Positions 22,112-31,385 of a DNA stretch of 64,000 bases are shown here, piece by piece; positions within the stretch are counted from its first letter, which is position 1, and every line of letters starts with the position of its first letter. The translations under genes were made by a program, and so were the position numbers. Origin of the DNA: JBBRTJ01 sp038244535 (GTDB taxonomy: Bacteria > Actinomycetota > Acidimicrobiia > Acidimicrobiales > Ilumatobacteraceae); contig JBBRTJ010000004.1 in the NCBI GenBank assembly GCA_038244535.1, positions 1-64,000 of the forward strand. The letters are read 5' to 3'. The notes under the pieces are model-generated. The model was not told the DNA's origin and searched no databases. It worked only from the letters and a program-made list of their open reading frames with translations.

Positions 22112-24508
22112 TCAGTGGTTCCCGGCCGGGTGCAGCCCCTCGAGCTCCTCCACCGTCATCATCACCGAGCGTGCCTTGGACCCCTCGCTCGGGCCGACCA
22201 CACCCCGCTGCTCGAGCAGGTCCATGATGCGCCCGGCGCGGGCGAAGCCGATGCGGAGCTTGCGCTGCAGCATGGAGGTCGAGCCGAGCTGTGAGCGCAC
22301 CACGAGGTCCATGGCCTGGCGCACGAGGGCCTCGTCGTCCTGATCGTCGCCGCCGATCGGAGCATCGGTGATGTCCCCCGTGTCGGCCGCCGACCCGGTG
22401 GCCGCGTCACCGCCTGCTGTCTCGACCCCGCTCACGTAGGTGACCTCGGGGGCCTGGCGGCGCCAGTGCCCGGTGACCTTGCGCACCTCTTCCTCGCTGA
22501 CCCATGCGCCCTGGATGCGCTGCGCCACCGACGAGGCCGGCCCCAGCAGCAGCAGGTCGCCCTTGCCCACGAGCCGCTCGGCACCCTGCTGGTCGAGGAT
22601 GACGCGGCTGTCGGCCAGGCTCGACACCGCGAACGCCATGCGGGCCGGGATGTTGGCCTTGATGACGCCGGTGATCACGTTGACCGACGGTCGCTGCGTA
22701 GCGATCACGAGGTGGATGCCAACGGCTCGAGCCATCTGGGCGATCCGGCAGATCGAGTCCTCGACGTCACGGGCAGCCACCATCATCAAGTCGTTGAGCT
22801 CGTCGACGACGATCACGATGAGCGGCAGGCGCTCGTAGGTGCGGTCGGTCCCGGGCTCGCCCCGCAGCTCACCCCGATCGAACGCGCTGTTGTACCCGCC
22901 GACGTCGCGTACGCCGACCTCATGCAGCAGGTCGTAGCGGCGCTCCATCTCCTTGACCGCCCACTGGAGCGCGTTGGCTGCCTTCTTCGGGCTCGTGACG
23001 ACCTGGGTGAGCAGGTGGGGCAGCTTGTTGTACTGGCCCATCTCGACCCGCTTCGGATCGATGAGGATGAGGCGCACCTGCTCGGGCGTCGTGCGCATCA
23101 AGAGCGAGGTGATGATGCAGTTCAACCCGCTCGACTTGCCCGCCCCGGTGGCACCCGCGATCAGTAGGTGAGGCGTGGTGGCCAGGTTGATGAACACGGC
23201 CCGGCCGGCGATGTCCTTGCCGATGGCGACCTCGAGGGGCTGACGGGCTGCCTTGGCCTCGGGCGCGGCCATGAGGTCGCCGAGGGCCACGAGGTGGCGG
23301 GCGTTGTTCGGCACCTCGACGCCAATCGCCGACCGGCCGGGGATGGGCGCCAGGATGCGCACGTCGGTGGCGGCCAGCGCGTAGGCGATGTCCTTGTTGA
23401 GCGCGGTGACCCGAGCCACCTTGACGCCGGGAGCCAGCTCGAGCTCGTAGCGAGTCACGGTAGGGCCGACGGTCATGCCGACGAGGCGCGTCTCGACGCC
23501 GTGGGACGCCAGCGCCGCTTCGAGGATCCGGCCCCGCGACTCGATGGCCTTGTGGTCGACCTCCTGCTCCGGGGTGACCGACAACAGGTTGGCCGGTGGG
23601 AGCTTCCACTTCCCCGGCTGGACGCCCGGGCCGAGGTCGATCTCGAGCTGCTCGAGCTTCGCGGCCCGGCCCTTGCCCGCCGAGTCACCCTTGAGCAGCT
23701 TGGCGCCCTTCGCCGTCGACGATCCGGCCGCCAGGTCCTCGGCGGCGACGTCGTAGACGTGCATGACCGGATGCCCAGCCAGCGCGGCCGGGGCCGCCGG
23801 GGTGGTGGCGTCGCCTCCGGCAACCTGCCGCTCGCTGTCGAGCTGCGTGAACGCCGCCGCCGCTCGACGGGCCGCCGACAGCGGCGGCCCGACGCGTCGA
23901 GCCGTTCCCCCGGCGATGCCCCTGATCGACCAACCAGTGACCACGATGAGCGCGCCGATGCCGACGGCGACCAGCACGACGGCGGCGCCCGGTGTCGAGA
24001 TCACCGATGCCAGAGGACCGGCGACGAGGGCACCGATCCAGCCCCCTGCGGCCCGCACGTCATCGACGGCGCCGGGCAGGTCGGTGGGACCATTGGCCAG
24101 GTGGGCGAGGCCGAGCACGACGGCGGCGATGATCGATGAGCCCGCGGCCAGGCGGGGCCTCAGCGCACTGCGATGACCCCAGGTGACGAGCGCTCCGATC
24201 ACGACGAGCACGATGGGCAGCACGAAGCGGCCGATGCCGACGAGCGCCCCGGTCGCGATGTCGAGGGCCACGAGAACGGCGCCGCCGACACCGACCACGG
24301 CCAGGCCGACCAGGACGCCCAACACGATGAGGCCGAGGCCGATCAGCTCCCGCCGGTGCAACGCGAGCAGCGACGGCGACGCCGGGCCGGACGGGCGGGG
24401 GGGACGGGCCGACGAGCGGCCGGTTGACGACGAGCCACCCCGTTTGGCTCGCGCCGCCGACGACGCGGCCGGCGGCCGGGAGCGGCTGGCTGACTTGGCT
24501 GCGGGCAT
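22112..24508 (-). CDS. ftsK: DNA translocase FtsK/SpoIIIE
   Basis: A 798-residue motor that pumps chromosome DNA at the septum and helps dimer resolution. A basic N-terminus (1-50), four membrane helices (about 55-190), a short linker, then the alpha, beta and gamma motor domains. Walker A GATGAGKSSGLN is at about 450, Walker B IVIVVDELNDLMM at about 566 (Asn replaces the common Ala), and the gamma winged helix at the end (LVRQAMDLVVRSQLGSTSML, RIGFARAGRIMDLLEQRGVV) reads KOPS sites. ATG 24508 has AGGTGG upstream; a longer reading to 24598 is less likely. Shorter linker than in E. coli, normal for actinobacteria. Confidence 0.96.
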   Translation of the reverse strand: MPAAKSASRSRPPAASSAARAKRGGSSSTGRSSARPPRPSGPASPSLLALHRRELIGLGLIVLGVLVGLAVVGVGGAVLVALDIATGALVGIGRFVLPIVLVVIGALVTWGHRSALRPRLAAGSSIIAAVVLGLAHLANGPTDLPGAVDDVRAAGGWIGALVAGPLASVISTPGAAVVLVAVGIGALIVVTGWSIRGIAGGTARRVGPPLSAARRAAAAFTQLDSERQVAGGDATTPAAPAALAGHPVMHVYDVAAEDLAAGSSTAKGAKLLKGDSAGKGRAAKLEQLEIDLGPGVQPGKWKLPPANLLSVTPEQEVDHKAIESRGRILEAALASHGVETRLVGMTVGPTVTRYELELAPGVKVARVTALNKDIAYALAATDVRILAPIPGRSAIGVEVPNNARHLVALGDLMAAPEAKAARQPLEVAIGKDIAGRAVFINLATTPHLLIAGATGAGKSSGLNCIITSLLMRTTPEQVRLILIDPKRVEMGQYNKLPHLLTQVVTSPKKAANALQWAVKEMERRYDLLHEVGVRDVGGYNSAFDRGELRGEPGTDRTYERLPLIVIVVDELNDLMMVAARDVEDSICRIAQMARAVGIHLVIATQRPSVNVITGVIKANIPARMAFAVSSLADSRVILDQQGAERLVGKGDLLLLGPASSVAQRIQGAWVSEEEVRKVTGHWRRQAPEVTYVSGVETAGGDAATGSAADTGDITDAPIGGDDQDDEALVRQAMDLVVRSQLGSTSMLQRKLRIGFARAGRIMDLLEQRGVVGPSEGSKARSVMMTVEELEGLHPAGNH

Positions 24509-24627
24509 GGCACCACCTGGGATCGGGTTCCTCCGCCCGCTCGCTCCTGCCGAGACTACCGAGTGACCTCGGGGCTCGCGGTGATGTCTGCCCCTCACCG
24601 CTCACCGGGCCCCGGTGGCACCGCCCA

Positions 24628-25197
24628 TCAGGGGACGGTCGTGGTCGGCTCACCCTCGGGTGCCACCGACAGCAGGGAGCCCGTCGGGCCGTACAGCACG
24701 TTCAGCACGCCCCCCCTGGACGAGCGCGACTTGAGCCCCCACACCGTCGCGAGATCAGGTGTCCGAACGATCGAGGTCTGGGTGACCTCGCTGCCGGGGA
24801 ACTTCTGCTGCGTGTCGAGCACGAGCTTGCGGCCGATGTCGAGCGAGACCCCGCCGAGGGTGAACGGCGTGCCGCCCACTTGCTGCTTGGCGCCTGGGTC
24901 GCCGAGGCCGTTCGCAGTGAAGAAGTAGGCGACCTCCTCGGTGTCGCTCACGGCCACGAACAGGTTGACCCCCTGGGGAGTCGTGTTGATCTCGGTGTAG
25001 CGCTGGGATCCCCCCAACGACGCTTCAACGGCCGCCACGGCCGCCGGGATCAAGTCGACCTGGAGCTTCGTCGTCGTCAGCACCCGCGGGCTACCACCGC
25101 CTCCGCAAGCGGCGAGCCCGAAGGCCATCGCCAGCACCACCAAGACGCCGACGACTGCCCAGCGGGGCCGATCGCCGGGCGACGACCAGACGTGCAC
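24628..25197 (-). CDS. Lipoprotein of unknown function
   Basis: A 189-residue lipoprotein with signal and lipobox FGLAAC (lipid Cys31) followed by a Gly run (GGGGSP). The mature part appears as one alpha/beta domain (KLQVDLIPAAVAAVEASLGG, GVNLFVAVSDTEEVAYFFTA, LDIGRKLVLDTQQKFPGSEV). The first helix-strand pair is typical of small periplasmic sensor-like domains, but I do not recognise the family. GTG 25197 is 6 bp after the rnj stop, so it is co-transcribed with rnj; ftsK starts 119 bp further on. Confidence 0.75.
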   Translation of the reverse strand: MHVWSSPGDRPRWAVVGVLVVLAMAFGLAACGGGGSPRVLTTTKLQVDLIPAAVAAVEASLGGSQRYTEINTTPQGVNLFVAVSDTEEVAYFFTANGLGDPGAKQQVGGTPFTLGGVSLDIGRKLVLDTQQKFPGSEVTQTSIVRTPDLATVWGLKSRSSRGGVLNVLYGPTGSLLSVAPEGEPTTTVP

Positions 25198-25203
25198 GCC
25201 GCC

Positions 25204-26865
25204 CTAGGCCTCCATCACCACGGGGACGATCATCGGCTTGCGCTTGGTGCGGTCGCTCACGAACTTGCCCGCGGCCCGGCGCACGGCCTTCTCGAGGCCC
25301 TCGATGTCACGCGTGCCCGACGCGAAGGCCCGCTGGACGGCGACCGCAACTGCCTCGCATGCCTCGTCGATCAGATCCTCGGCCTCGGGTGCGTACACCC
25401 AGCCCCGAGTGATCACCTCGGGTCCGGTGATCACCTCGCCGCTCTCGGTGTCGACGGCGACGATGACCACCACGACGCCCTCCTCGGCCAGCACCCGGCG
25501 ATCGCGCAGCACCCCTTGGCCGACGTCGCCGACGATGCCATCGACGTACAGGTAACCGGCCGGCACTCGGCCCGCCATCGCCGCCCCGGCGTCGCCGAGC
25601 TCGACGACGTCGCCGTCCTCACAGACGAGCACGTTGGAGCGAGGCACGCCCATGATCTCGGCGAGGTGGGCGTGGGCCTGCAGGTGACGCAGCTCACCGT
25701 GGATCGGGATGAACCACTCGGGCTGGGTGATGGCCAGGAGGAGCTTGAGCTCGTCGGCCTGGGCGTGACCGGTGGCGTGGACGTCGGCGATGCCGCTGTG
25801 GACCACCTCGACGCCGGCCCGCACGAGCCCGTCGATGACCCGGTTGACGTTGGACTCGTTGCCCGGGATGGCGTGGCTGGACAGGATCACGGTGTCGTGG
25901 TCCCCCAGCTTCAGGCGGCGGTTCTCGCCCTGGGCCAAGAGCGACAGCGCCGACATCGGCTCGCCCTGCGAACCCGTCGAGATCACGCACACCTGGCCCG
26001 GCTCGAACCGATCGATCTCCTCGACGTCGATCAGCGAGACCTCGGGGATCTTGAGCAGTCCGAGCTCACGGGCGAGGCGCACGTTCTTCTTCATCGACAG
26101 CCCCAGCGTGGCCACCACCCGGCCGCTGGCGATGGCCGCATCGGCGATCTGCTGGATGCGGTGGATGTGGCTGGCGAAGCTGGCGGTGATGACCCGACGA
26201 CCGGCCAGGCCGGCGAACAGCTGGCGCAGCACGGCGCCGACGTCGCGCTCACTCGGTGCGTAACCCTTCTCCTCGGCATTGGTCGAATCGGCCATCAAGA
26301 GGCGGATGCCGGGACCGTCGGCGAGGGCCCCGATGTGGGCCAGGTCGGTGCGACGGTCGTCGACCGGGGTCAGGTCGATCTTGAAGTCACCCGAGTGGAG
26401 GACGATCCCCTGGGGCGTGTGGACGGCGGTGGCATAGGCGCACGGCACCGAGTGCGTGACGGGGATGAACTCAACGTCGAACGGGCCGATGCGGCGACGC
26501 TCGCCGTCGGCCACGGTGATCAGCTCGGTCCGGCCGAGCAGGCCCGCCTCCTCGATGCGGTTGCGGGCCAGGCCGAGCGTCAGCGCCGATCCGAACAGCG
26601 GGAACGACAGCTCACGCAGCAGGTAGGACAGCGCGCCGACATGATCCTCGTGGCCATGGGTCAGGACGGCGCCGACGATGCGGCTGGCGTTCTCACGCAG
26701 GTAGGTGAAATCGGGCAGCACGAGATCGATGCCGTGCATGTCGGCCTCGGGGAACATGAGGCCGCAGTCGATGAGCAAGATCTTGCCCTCGACCTCGATG
26801 CACATGCAGTTGCGCCCGATCTCGCCGAGCCCCCCGAGGAAGACGATGCGGACGGGATCAGCCAT
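25204..26865 (-). CDS. rnj: Ribonuclease J
   Basis: A 553-residue metallo-beta-lactamase/beta-CASP ribonuclease with 5' exo- and endonuclease activity in RNA decay and rRNA maturation. The zinc motif H70-G-H-E-D74-H is in LTHGHEDHVGA; further ligands are in ATAVHTPQGIVLHSGDFKID and later FIPIHGELRHLQAHA. The family opening VRIVFLGGLGEIGRNCMCIE is present. ATG at 26865. It precedes a lipoprotein gene and ftsK, and follows dapA in the leftward cluster, a common actinobacterial order. Confidence 0.96.
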   Translation of the reverse strand: MADPVRIVFLGGLGEIGRNCMCIEVEGKILLIDCGLMFPEADMHGIDLVLPDFTYLRENASRIVGAVLTHGHEDHVGALSYLLRELSFPLFGSALTLGLARNRIEEAGLLGRTELITVADGERRRIGPFDVEFIPVTHSVPCAYATAVHTPQGIVLHSGDFKIDLTPVDDRRTDLAHIGALADGPGIRLLMADSTNAEEKGYAPSERDVGAVLRQLFAGLAGRRVITASFASHIHRIQQIADAAIASGRVVATLGLSMKKNVRLARELGLLKIPEVSLIDVEEIDRFEPGQVCVISTGSQGEPMSALSLLAQGENRRLKLGDHDTVILSSHAIPGNESNVNRVIDGLVRAGVEVVHSGIADVHATGHAQADELKLLLAITQPEWFIPIHGELRHLQAHAHLAEIMGVPRSNVLVCEDGDVVELGDAGAAMAGRVPAGYLYVDGIVGDVGQGVLRDRRVLAEEGVVVVIVAVDTESGEVITGPEVITRGWVYAPEAEDLIDEACEAVAVAVQRAFASGTRDIEGLEKAVRRAAGKFVSDRTKRKPMIVPVVMEA

Positions 26866-26937
26866 GGCAGGACCGTACTTCGGCGCCGTGCCCGCCGTGA
26901 CGGCGTGCGGGTGGGAGGACCGGGGCTCCGCGGACCG

Positions 26938-27834
26938 TCACGCCGAGCGGGCGGCATTGAGCTGAGCCAGCACCTCCCGGGCGCGATCTTCGAGCCCGGC
27001 CGGCGTCGGGCCCATGGGAAGCCGGCACTCGCCCACCGGCAGCCCCAGCGTGCGCAGGATCGCCTTCGTCGGCACCGGGTTGGGCGCTTCGTCGCTCGTC
27101 TCGAACGCAAAGCTCGCCAACAAGCGCGCGTTCACGCTGCGGGCCGCCTCGACGTCGCCCTTGCCCCAGTGGGCGAGGAGCTCTTGGTGATCAGCCGCCG
27201 TCCAGTGCGTGGCCACCCCCACGACGCCGACGGCACCGATGGCCAGCAGGGGCAGCGTCAGGAGGTCGTCGCCGCTGTAGACCTCGAACCCGGCGGGAGC
27301 CTCGGCTACCACGCGTGCGGTCTCGCCGGGGTTCCCGGCCGCGTCCTTCAGGGCAAGCACGTTGGGAACGTCGCGGGCGAGGCGGAGCAGGGTCGCTGTG
27401 CTGATCTTGCGGCCAGTGCGGACCGGGATGTCGTACACCATCACAGGGAGGTGGGTGGCAGCCGCGAGGGCCCGGAAGTGACCGTCGAAGCCGGCCTGCG
27501 ACGGCCGGTTGTAGTACGGGGCGACGGCCAGGATCCCGGCCACGCCGAGCTTGGTGGCCTCGACGGTCAGGTGGACGGAGTGCGCGGTGTCGTTGGAGCC
27601 CGACCCGGCGATGACGGGGATGCTCACCGCCTCGACCACTGCCGCCCACAGGCTGAGCTTCTCGTCGTCACTGAGCGTCGGCGCCTCGCCCGTGGTGCCG
27701 GCCACCACGAGGCCGTCGTTGCCCTGCTCCTCGAGCCACCGGGCGAGCTGCCGCGCGACGTCGAGGTCGAGCGCACCGGAGGCGTCGAACGGGGTCGCCA
27801 TGGCGGTGAGCACTCCGCCGAACCGACCGCCCAC
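26938..27834 (-). CDS. dapA: 4-hydroxy-tetrahydrodipicolinate synthase
   Basis: A 298-residue TIM-barrel class I aldolase that condenses pyruvate with aspartate semialdehyde in lysine and diaminopimelate synthesis. Schiff-base Lys163 (ALKDAAGNP), Tyr134 (VYDIPVRTG) and the Thr pair 47-48 (AGTTGEAPTL) are in place, and Arg in the last region (IPVRTGRK) binds substrate. GTG 27834 overlaps the upstream stop by one base (TAGTG), which fixes the start. Second member of a pair with the shorter homologue at 35475. Confidence 0.95.
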   Translation of the reverse strand: MGGRFGGVLTAMATPFDASGALDLDVARQLARWLEEQGNDGLVVAGTTGEAPTLSDDEKLSLWAAVVEAVSIPVIAGSGSNDTAHSVHLTVEATKLGVAGILAVAPYYNRPSQAGFDGHFRALAAATHLPVMVYDIPVRTGRKISTATLLRLARDVPNVLALKDAAGNPGETARVVAEAPAGFEVYSGDDLLTLPLLAIGAVGVVGVATHWTAADHQELLAHWGKGDVEAARSVNARLLASFAFETSDEAPNPVPTKAILRTLGLPVGECRLPMGPTPAGLEDRAREVLAQLNAARSA

Positions 27835-28463
27835 TAGAAGCTCCCCTCCTTGGTCCGATCGATCCCGAGGGTCAAGATCAGGTCCTCGTGCAGCTCCATC
27901 CACACATCGTGGTACGAGTCGCACATCACGCCGGTGAACTGCTTGTGCTCACCGGCCTGGACCCGTGCCTCAGCGGCCGCCAGTCGGGGCTCGTAGGTGG
28001 CGTAGCGGGAGAGCACCGAGGCGAACTGCCCGCAGACCGGCGCCGCTTCGTTGTGCAGGTCGGTCAACCGGTCGATCACGACGGCGTCGTAGGCCGCATC
28101 GTGGTGGGCGTTCGGCTCGAGCGAGCCGTCGCTGCTGGGCTTGAGCTGCCACTCGCCGCACAGCTCCTTGAACCGCTCGTTGAGCACGAGGAACACCTCG
28201 TAGGACGGGCGCAGCCCGTCTCGGGACGCGGCGGCGTCGCCGTCGATGGCCGCCAGGTGGAGCGCCTTGCCTGCGGGAGTCAGCTGCCACAGCGACCGGT
28301 TCTCGCGAAACATCGCATGCTCGGTCGCCACGAGCGCCCGGAGCTCGGTCTCGACCACCTCGGCGTCGAGGCCGGAGAGCTCGACGAGCACCCCGGTGGT
28401 CGCGAACCCCTTCACCCGCAGCGAGTGCAGAACAACGAACGACGACGTCGATGCGGTCCCCAT
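27834..28463 (-). CDS. Winged-helix protein of unknown function
   Basis: A 209-residue soluble protein. The first 75 residues read as a winged helix: SFVVLHSLRVKGFATTGVLV, LDAEVVETELRALVATEHAM, LWQLTPAGKALH. The rest is helical (YEVFLVLNERFKELCGEWQL, AAYDAVVIDRLTDLHNEAAP, YEPRLAAAEARVQAGEHKQF). The motif TPAGK in the wing is like MarR/PadR proteins. It is coupled to dapA by a one-base overlap (TAGTG). Function not known. Confidence 0.75.
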   Translation of the reverse strand: MGTASTSSFVVLHSLRVKGFATTGVLVELSGLDAEVVETELRALVATEHAMFRENRSLWQLTPAGKALHLAAIDGDAAASRDGLRPSYEVFLVLNERFKELCGEWQLKPSSDGSLEPNAHHDAAYDAVVIDRLTDLHNEAAPVCGQFASVLSRYATYEPRLAAAEARVQAGEHKQFTGVMCDSYHDVWMELHEDLILTLGIDRTKEGSF

Positions 28464-28504
28464 AGGACCCTTGAACCTACCAGCGCGCCGTCGTCAACTT
28501 CAGC

Positions 28505-28553
28505 GAGCTTGTGCGGCAAGCAGGGCGCAGGGGCCCGCACGACGCACAAGCTC
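28505..28553. repeat. Dispersed palindromic repeat, copy 2
   Basis: GAGCTTGTGCG and CGCACAAGCTC are perfect 11-bp arms around a GC-rich 27-nt loop, in the gap between the di-iron gene 3' end and the next gene start. It can act as a terminator-like hairpin. Resembles the repeats at 21067 and 41625. Confidence 0.65.
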
Positions 28554-28572
28554 GGCCTCCGCGGGGACCGAG

Positions 28573-29700
28573 TCAGTCGGCGGCGGCCACTGGTGCGTCG
28601 GCGTCCAGCGCGAACGCTCCGTACTCCTCGCCGGTGTCGACCCAGTCCTCGAACTGGATGACGTTGAGCTCCTCGAACCGGTGCCGCAACCAGCCGTCGG
28701 CGGCATCGAGCAGCCCGAGCTTCTTGCAGTTGGGGACGATCTTGGAAAAGAGCATCTGCTGGAACAGGCCCCGCGTCGGGTCGGCCAGCACGAACGGCAC
28801 GATCTCGCGCGGGTTGATCCCCATGCGGTCCCACACCTCCTGCTGGAGGAAGCGGTCACGCATCCGTACGGCGGCCTCGAACGCGAACTCCTGGCGCTCG
28901 CGGATCTCGGCCGAGCTCATCTGGTCGTAGACCTCCTTCAGGCTGAGCACCCCGAAGGCCACGTGGCGAGCCTCGTCGCTCATGACGTAGCGCAGGAGCT
29001 GCTTGAGCAGCGGCTCGGTGGTCATCTGGTGCATGAACCCGAACGCCGCCAAGGCGAGTCCCTCCACCATGATCTGCATGCCGAGGTAGGTCATGTCCCA
29101 GCGGCTGTCGTTGACGATGTCGTCGAGCAGCAGCCCGAGGTGGGCGTTGATCGGGTAGTGACCCGACAGCTTGGTGTCGAGGTACTTGGCGAAGACCTCG
29201 ACGTGGCGAGCCTCGTCGACGACCTGGGTCGAGGCGTACAGCTTGGCGTCGTACCACGGCACCGTCTCGACGATCTTGGCGGTGCACAGCAGCGCGCCCT
29301 GCTCGCCATGGAGGAACTGGCTGAGGGTCCAGTTCTGGCTCTGCACGCCGAACTCGATCCACTCCTTGTCACCCCACTTCTCGACCGGGGTGCCGATGTA
29401 GTAGCTGGGGTCAGCGCCGATCCCCGCGCCGGCCATCGCCTGGTTGGCCATGACCACCGCGACCTGGTCGACCTCGGTGTCCCAGGGCAGGTCGGTCTCG
29501 CCGTTCCACTGCCCGGTCTTGGCCTTCTCGTAGAGCCTGCGCAACGGGGGCCGGCTGAGGCTGTAGTCCCACGTGAAGATGGTGTCGGCGTTGTTCGTCA
29601 CGACGTGGTCGACGGCATCCACGTCGTGGTTCGTGATCGACAGGATCGCTTCGACGTCGTCGATCTGGGCGCGACCGATCAGGTCGTCAGTGGCAGTCAT
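28573..29700 (-). CDS. Ferritin-like di-iron protein (R2/oxygenase-like)
   Basis: A 375-residue four-helix-bundle di-iron protein. The two-E, two E-x-x-H ligand set is complete: Glu133 (LHGEQGA), Glu163-x-x-His166 (DEARHVEVF), Glu213 (MVEGLAL) and Glu243-x-x-His246 (DEARHVAFG). This is the class of ribonucleotide reductase R2-like and di-iron oxygenase proteins; the doubled DEARH is seen in uncharacterised actinobacterial members. Its ATG overlaps the TetR gene stop (ATGA), so the regulator and enzyme are co-translated. Substrate unknown; no reductase partner in the operon. Confidence 0.88.
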   Translation of the reverse strand: MTATDDLIGRAQIDDVEAILSITNHDVDAVDHVVTNNADTIFTWDYSLSRPPLRRLYEKAKTGQWNGETDLPWDTEVDQVAVVMANQAMAGAGIGADPSYYIGTPVEKWGDKEWIEFGVQSQNWTLSQFLHGEQGALLCTAKIVETVPWYDAKLYASTQVVDEARHVEVFAKYLDTKLSGHYPINAHLGLLLDDIVNDSRWDMTYLGMQIMVEGLALAAFGFMHQMTTEPLLKQLLRYVMSDEARHVAFGVLSLKEVYDQMSSAEIRERQEFAFEAAVRMRDRFLQQEVWDRMGINPREIVPFVLADPTRGLFQQMLFSKIVPNCKKLGLLDAADGWLRHRFEELNVIQFEDWVDTGEEYGAFALDADAPVAAAD

Positions 29701-30317
29701 GGCTGGGAAGTACCTCCGGTGGAGCCGGTCCCGGTGAGCGGGAACGCCGGCAGGATGAACAGGCGGGTGAACTCGGTGGCTGATGCAACGTCGGTCAGGT
29801 CAACGTGCTGGGACGGGACGAGGAAGTAGAAGATGACGACCCGGGAGAGCCATTCGGACAAGCGAGCCGAGGCCTGGGGCCCGATGTAGGGGTCGAACCA
29901 TGGCGACAGGAGCTCGATGGCGACGTCGATGATGCGCGGGAGCCCGTCGATGGTGAGCTCGGCCACGACCTGACCGGGCTCCGAAGCGAGCGCCACCTGG
30001 AGGTGGACGTCGTCGTGCAACGCGATGGATGCCTCGACCAGACCCCGGACCACGAGGTCCTCGAACCCGTCGGCTCCGGCGAGGCGTTCGGTCAGCGACG
30101 CGAAGAACTCGGCGATCGAGCGGACCCGCAGCGCCTCGAACATCCGGTCGCGACCACCCGGGAACAAGCGGTAGAGGGTGGCTCGGCTGACCCCAGCCTC
30201 GGCGGCCACGTCGTCGACGGTGACCCTGGCCCTGCCCCAGCGCTCAGAGCAGTCCCTCAGTGCGTCCAGCACCCGATCCTCGACGCGGTGCGTCTCGAGC
30301 GGTCCCTGCACCCCCAT
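29697..30317 (-). CDS. TetR-family regulator
   Basis: A 206-residue repressor. The HTH is at about 32-58 (RVTVDDVAAEAGVSRATLYR, then LFPGGRDRMFEAL), with a helical ligand domain after it. It is the first gene of a two-gene operon with the di-iron protein. Its promoter contains a TGAGACG-N13-CGTCTCA dyad over the -10 region, so autoregulation of the operon is likely. The ATG follows the -10 by 7 bases, with no Shine-Dalgarno sequence, so the mRNA is probably leaderless. Confidence 0.9.
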   Translation of the reverse strand: MGVQGPLETHRVEDRVLDALRDCSERWGRARVTVDDVAAEAGVSRATLYRLFPGGRDRMFEALRVRSIAEFFASLTERLAGADGFEDLVVRGLVEASIALHDDVHLQVALASEPGQVVAELTIDGLPRIIDVAIELLSPWFDPYIGPQASARLSEWLSRVVIFYFLVPSQHVDLTDVASATEFTRLFILPAFPLTGTGSTGGTSQP

Positions 30318-30320
30318 CGG

Positions 30321-30354
30321 TGAGACGATAAGACGAAAAGCGTCTCAGTGTCAA
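30321..30354 (-). promoter_or_regulatory. Promoter and operator of the TetR/di-iron operon
   Basis: Read leftward: -35 TTGACA (30349-30354), 18 bp, -10 TATCGT (30325-30330), then 7 bases to the ATG. A dyad TGAGACG/CGTCTCA (30321-30327 and 30341-30347) covers the -10 and spacer, the expected position of a TetR operator. Confidence 0.75.
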
Positions 30355-31385
30355 GGACCGTCAGGGCCAGCGCTCCTGGGCCCGAACGGATCGGCCACGA
30401 CACCGAACTGCGCAGCATCCGGGGACGCTCCGCAACGGTTCCGGGCGCGAACGGCACCGACCACGGGCTCCCACCGTGCGATGCAGGCGCCGTGCCTCCC
30501 CACGGCCTCCACATAGGGCCGGAGCACGGTGGGCGCCGGTATCGTCAGCCGACAGGGGCGAGCGGTCTCGGGTGTTGCCAACGCCCTGCGTTGGAGGCAC
30601 AGGTTGTAGCGGTGGACGGCGAACCAGTAGTCGATCTGCACCTTTGCGTCGGGGCGCAGCGACGTCTCCCCCGCGGCGGCTGGTGGGGCAGGCACAGGTC
30701 CGCTTGACGAGCCGGCCGCCACATCGCTGCGGGTGGGAGGCGCCGGCCGCACCGTGGTCGCCGACCCGCGGCGGGTCCCCGTGTCCGTCGCCGTCCCCGG
30801 AGCAGAGGGGACCGAAGCGGATGCCGCCTCCTCTGCACCAGTCTGGTCGCCAGTGACTTCGGCGGTCCCGGGGAGCTCCGTCGAACCCGAGCCTGCTGCG
30901 TCGGCCCACCGATCGCCGGCAGGACCGACGAGTATCAAGGTTCCGTCGGCCAGCACCATCGGCGCCGGTGCCGAGCTCGGAGCATCGACCGATCCGGCCG
31001 GGGCGGACGACGGCGTGGCCACCACTCGATCGCCCGGGCCCGATGCGAGCACACCGATCACGACTGCAGCCGCGGCGGCCACGATGACCACCACTCGTAA
31101 GGCCCCCACGGGCCGACGACGCCGGGGGGCGAGGTCACACAGCTCCACGGTGGTTCGCTCGACGCGGGGGCCACCGACCGCGAACCAGCGCTCGACGTCG
31201 GCCGACGCCGACGGTGCCGACTGATCGAGCATCTGATGGCGGGCCCGAGCCAGCACCGCCTCGATCGCCTCATCCGGACCGCCGATCGGGTCGCTCGCCC
31301 GCTTCGCCTTCCGTGCGGTTGTGGTCGTGCCGGACTCGGGACGCTGTCGGTTGTCGTCAGGTGAGTGGTGGGGTCGCAGCTCCAT
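30351..31385 (-). CDS. Single-pass membrane protein after ECF sigma (candidate anti-sigma)
   Basis: A 344-residue protein: a cytoplasmic part (1-92), one membrane helix (about 94-113, ALRVVVIVAAAAAVVIGVLA), a long Pro/Ala/Thr/Ser-rich external linker (about 115-235), and a C-terminal domain of about 90 residues with several Cys (NLCLQRRAL, ARPCRLTI, GACIARWE, RNRCGASP) that could form disulfides. It overlaps the sigma gene end by 29 bp, the usual place of an anti-sigma factor, but no zinc-finger (HxxxCxxC) or known anti-sigma motif is seen in the cytoplasmic part. Call as regulator is inference from position and topology. Confidence 0.7.
   Translation of the reverse strand: MELRPHHSPDDNRQRPESGTTTTARKAKRASDPIGGPDEAIEAVLARARHQMLDQSAPSASADVERWFAVGGPRVERTTVELCDLAPRRRRPVGALRVVVIVAAAAAVVIGVLASGPGDRVVATPSSAPAGSVDAPSSAPAPMVLADGTLILVGPAGDRWADAAGSGSTELPGTAEVTGDQTGAEEAASASVPSAPGTATDTGTRRGSATTVRPAPPTRSDVAAGSSSGPVPAPPAAAGETSLRPDAKVQIDYWFAVHRYNLCLQRRALATPETARPCRLTIPAPTVLRPYVEAVGRHGACIARWEPVVGAVRARNRCGASPDAAQFGVVADPFGPRSAGPDGP

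Noticed and set aside
24424..27837. Very long rightward open frame (over 1100 codons) across ftsK, rnj and dapA
   Set aside because: Antisense to three well-identified genes; the His/Asp/Gly-rich composition is the usual mirror image of high-GC coding DNA.
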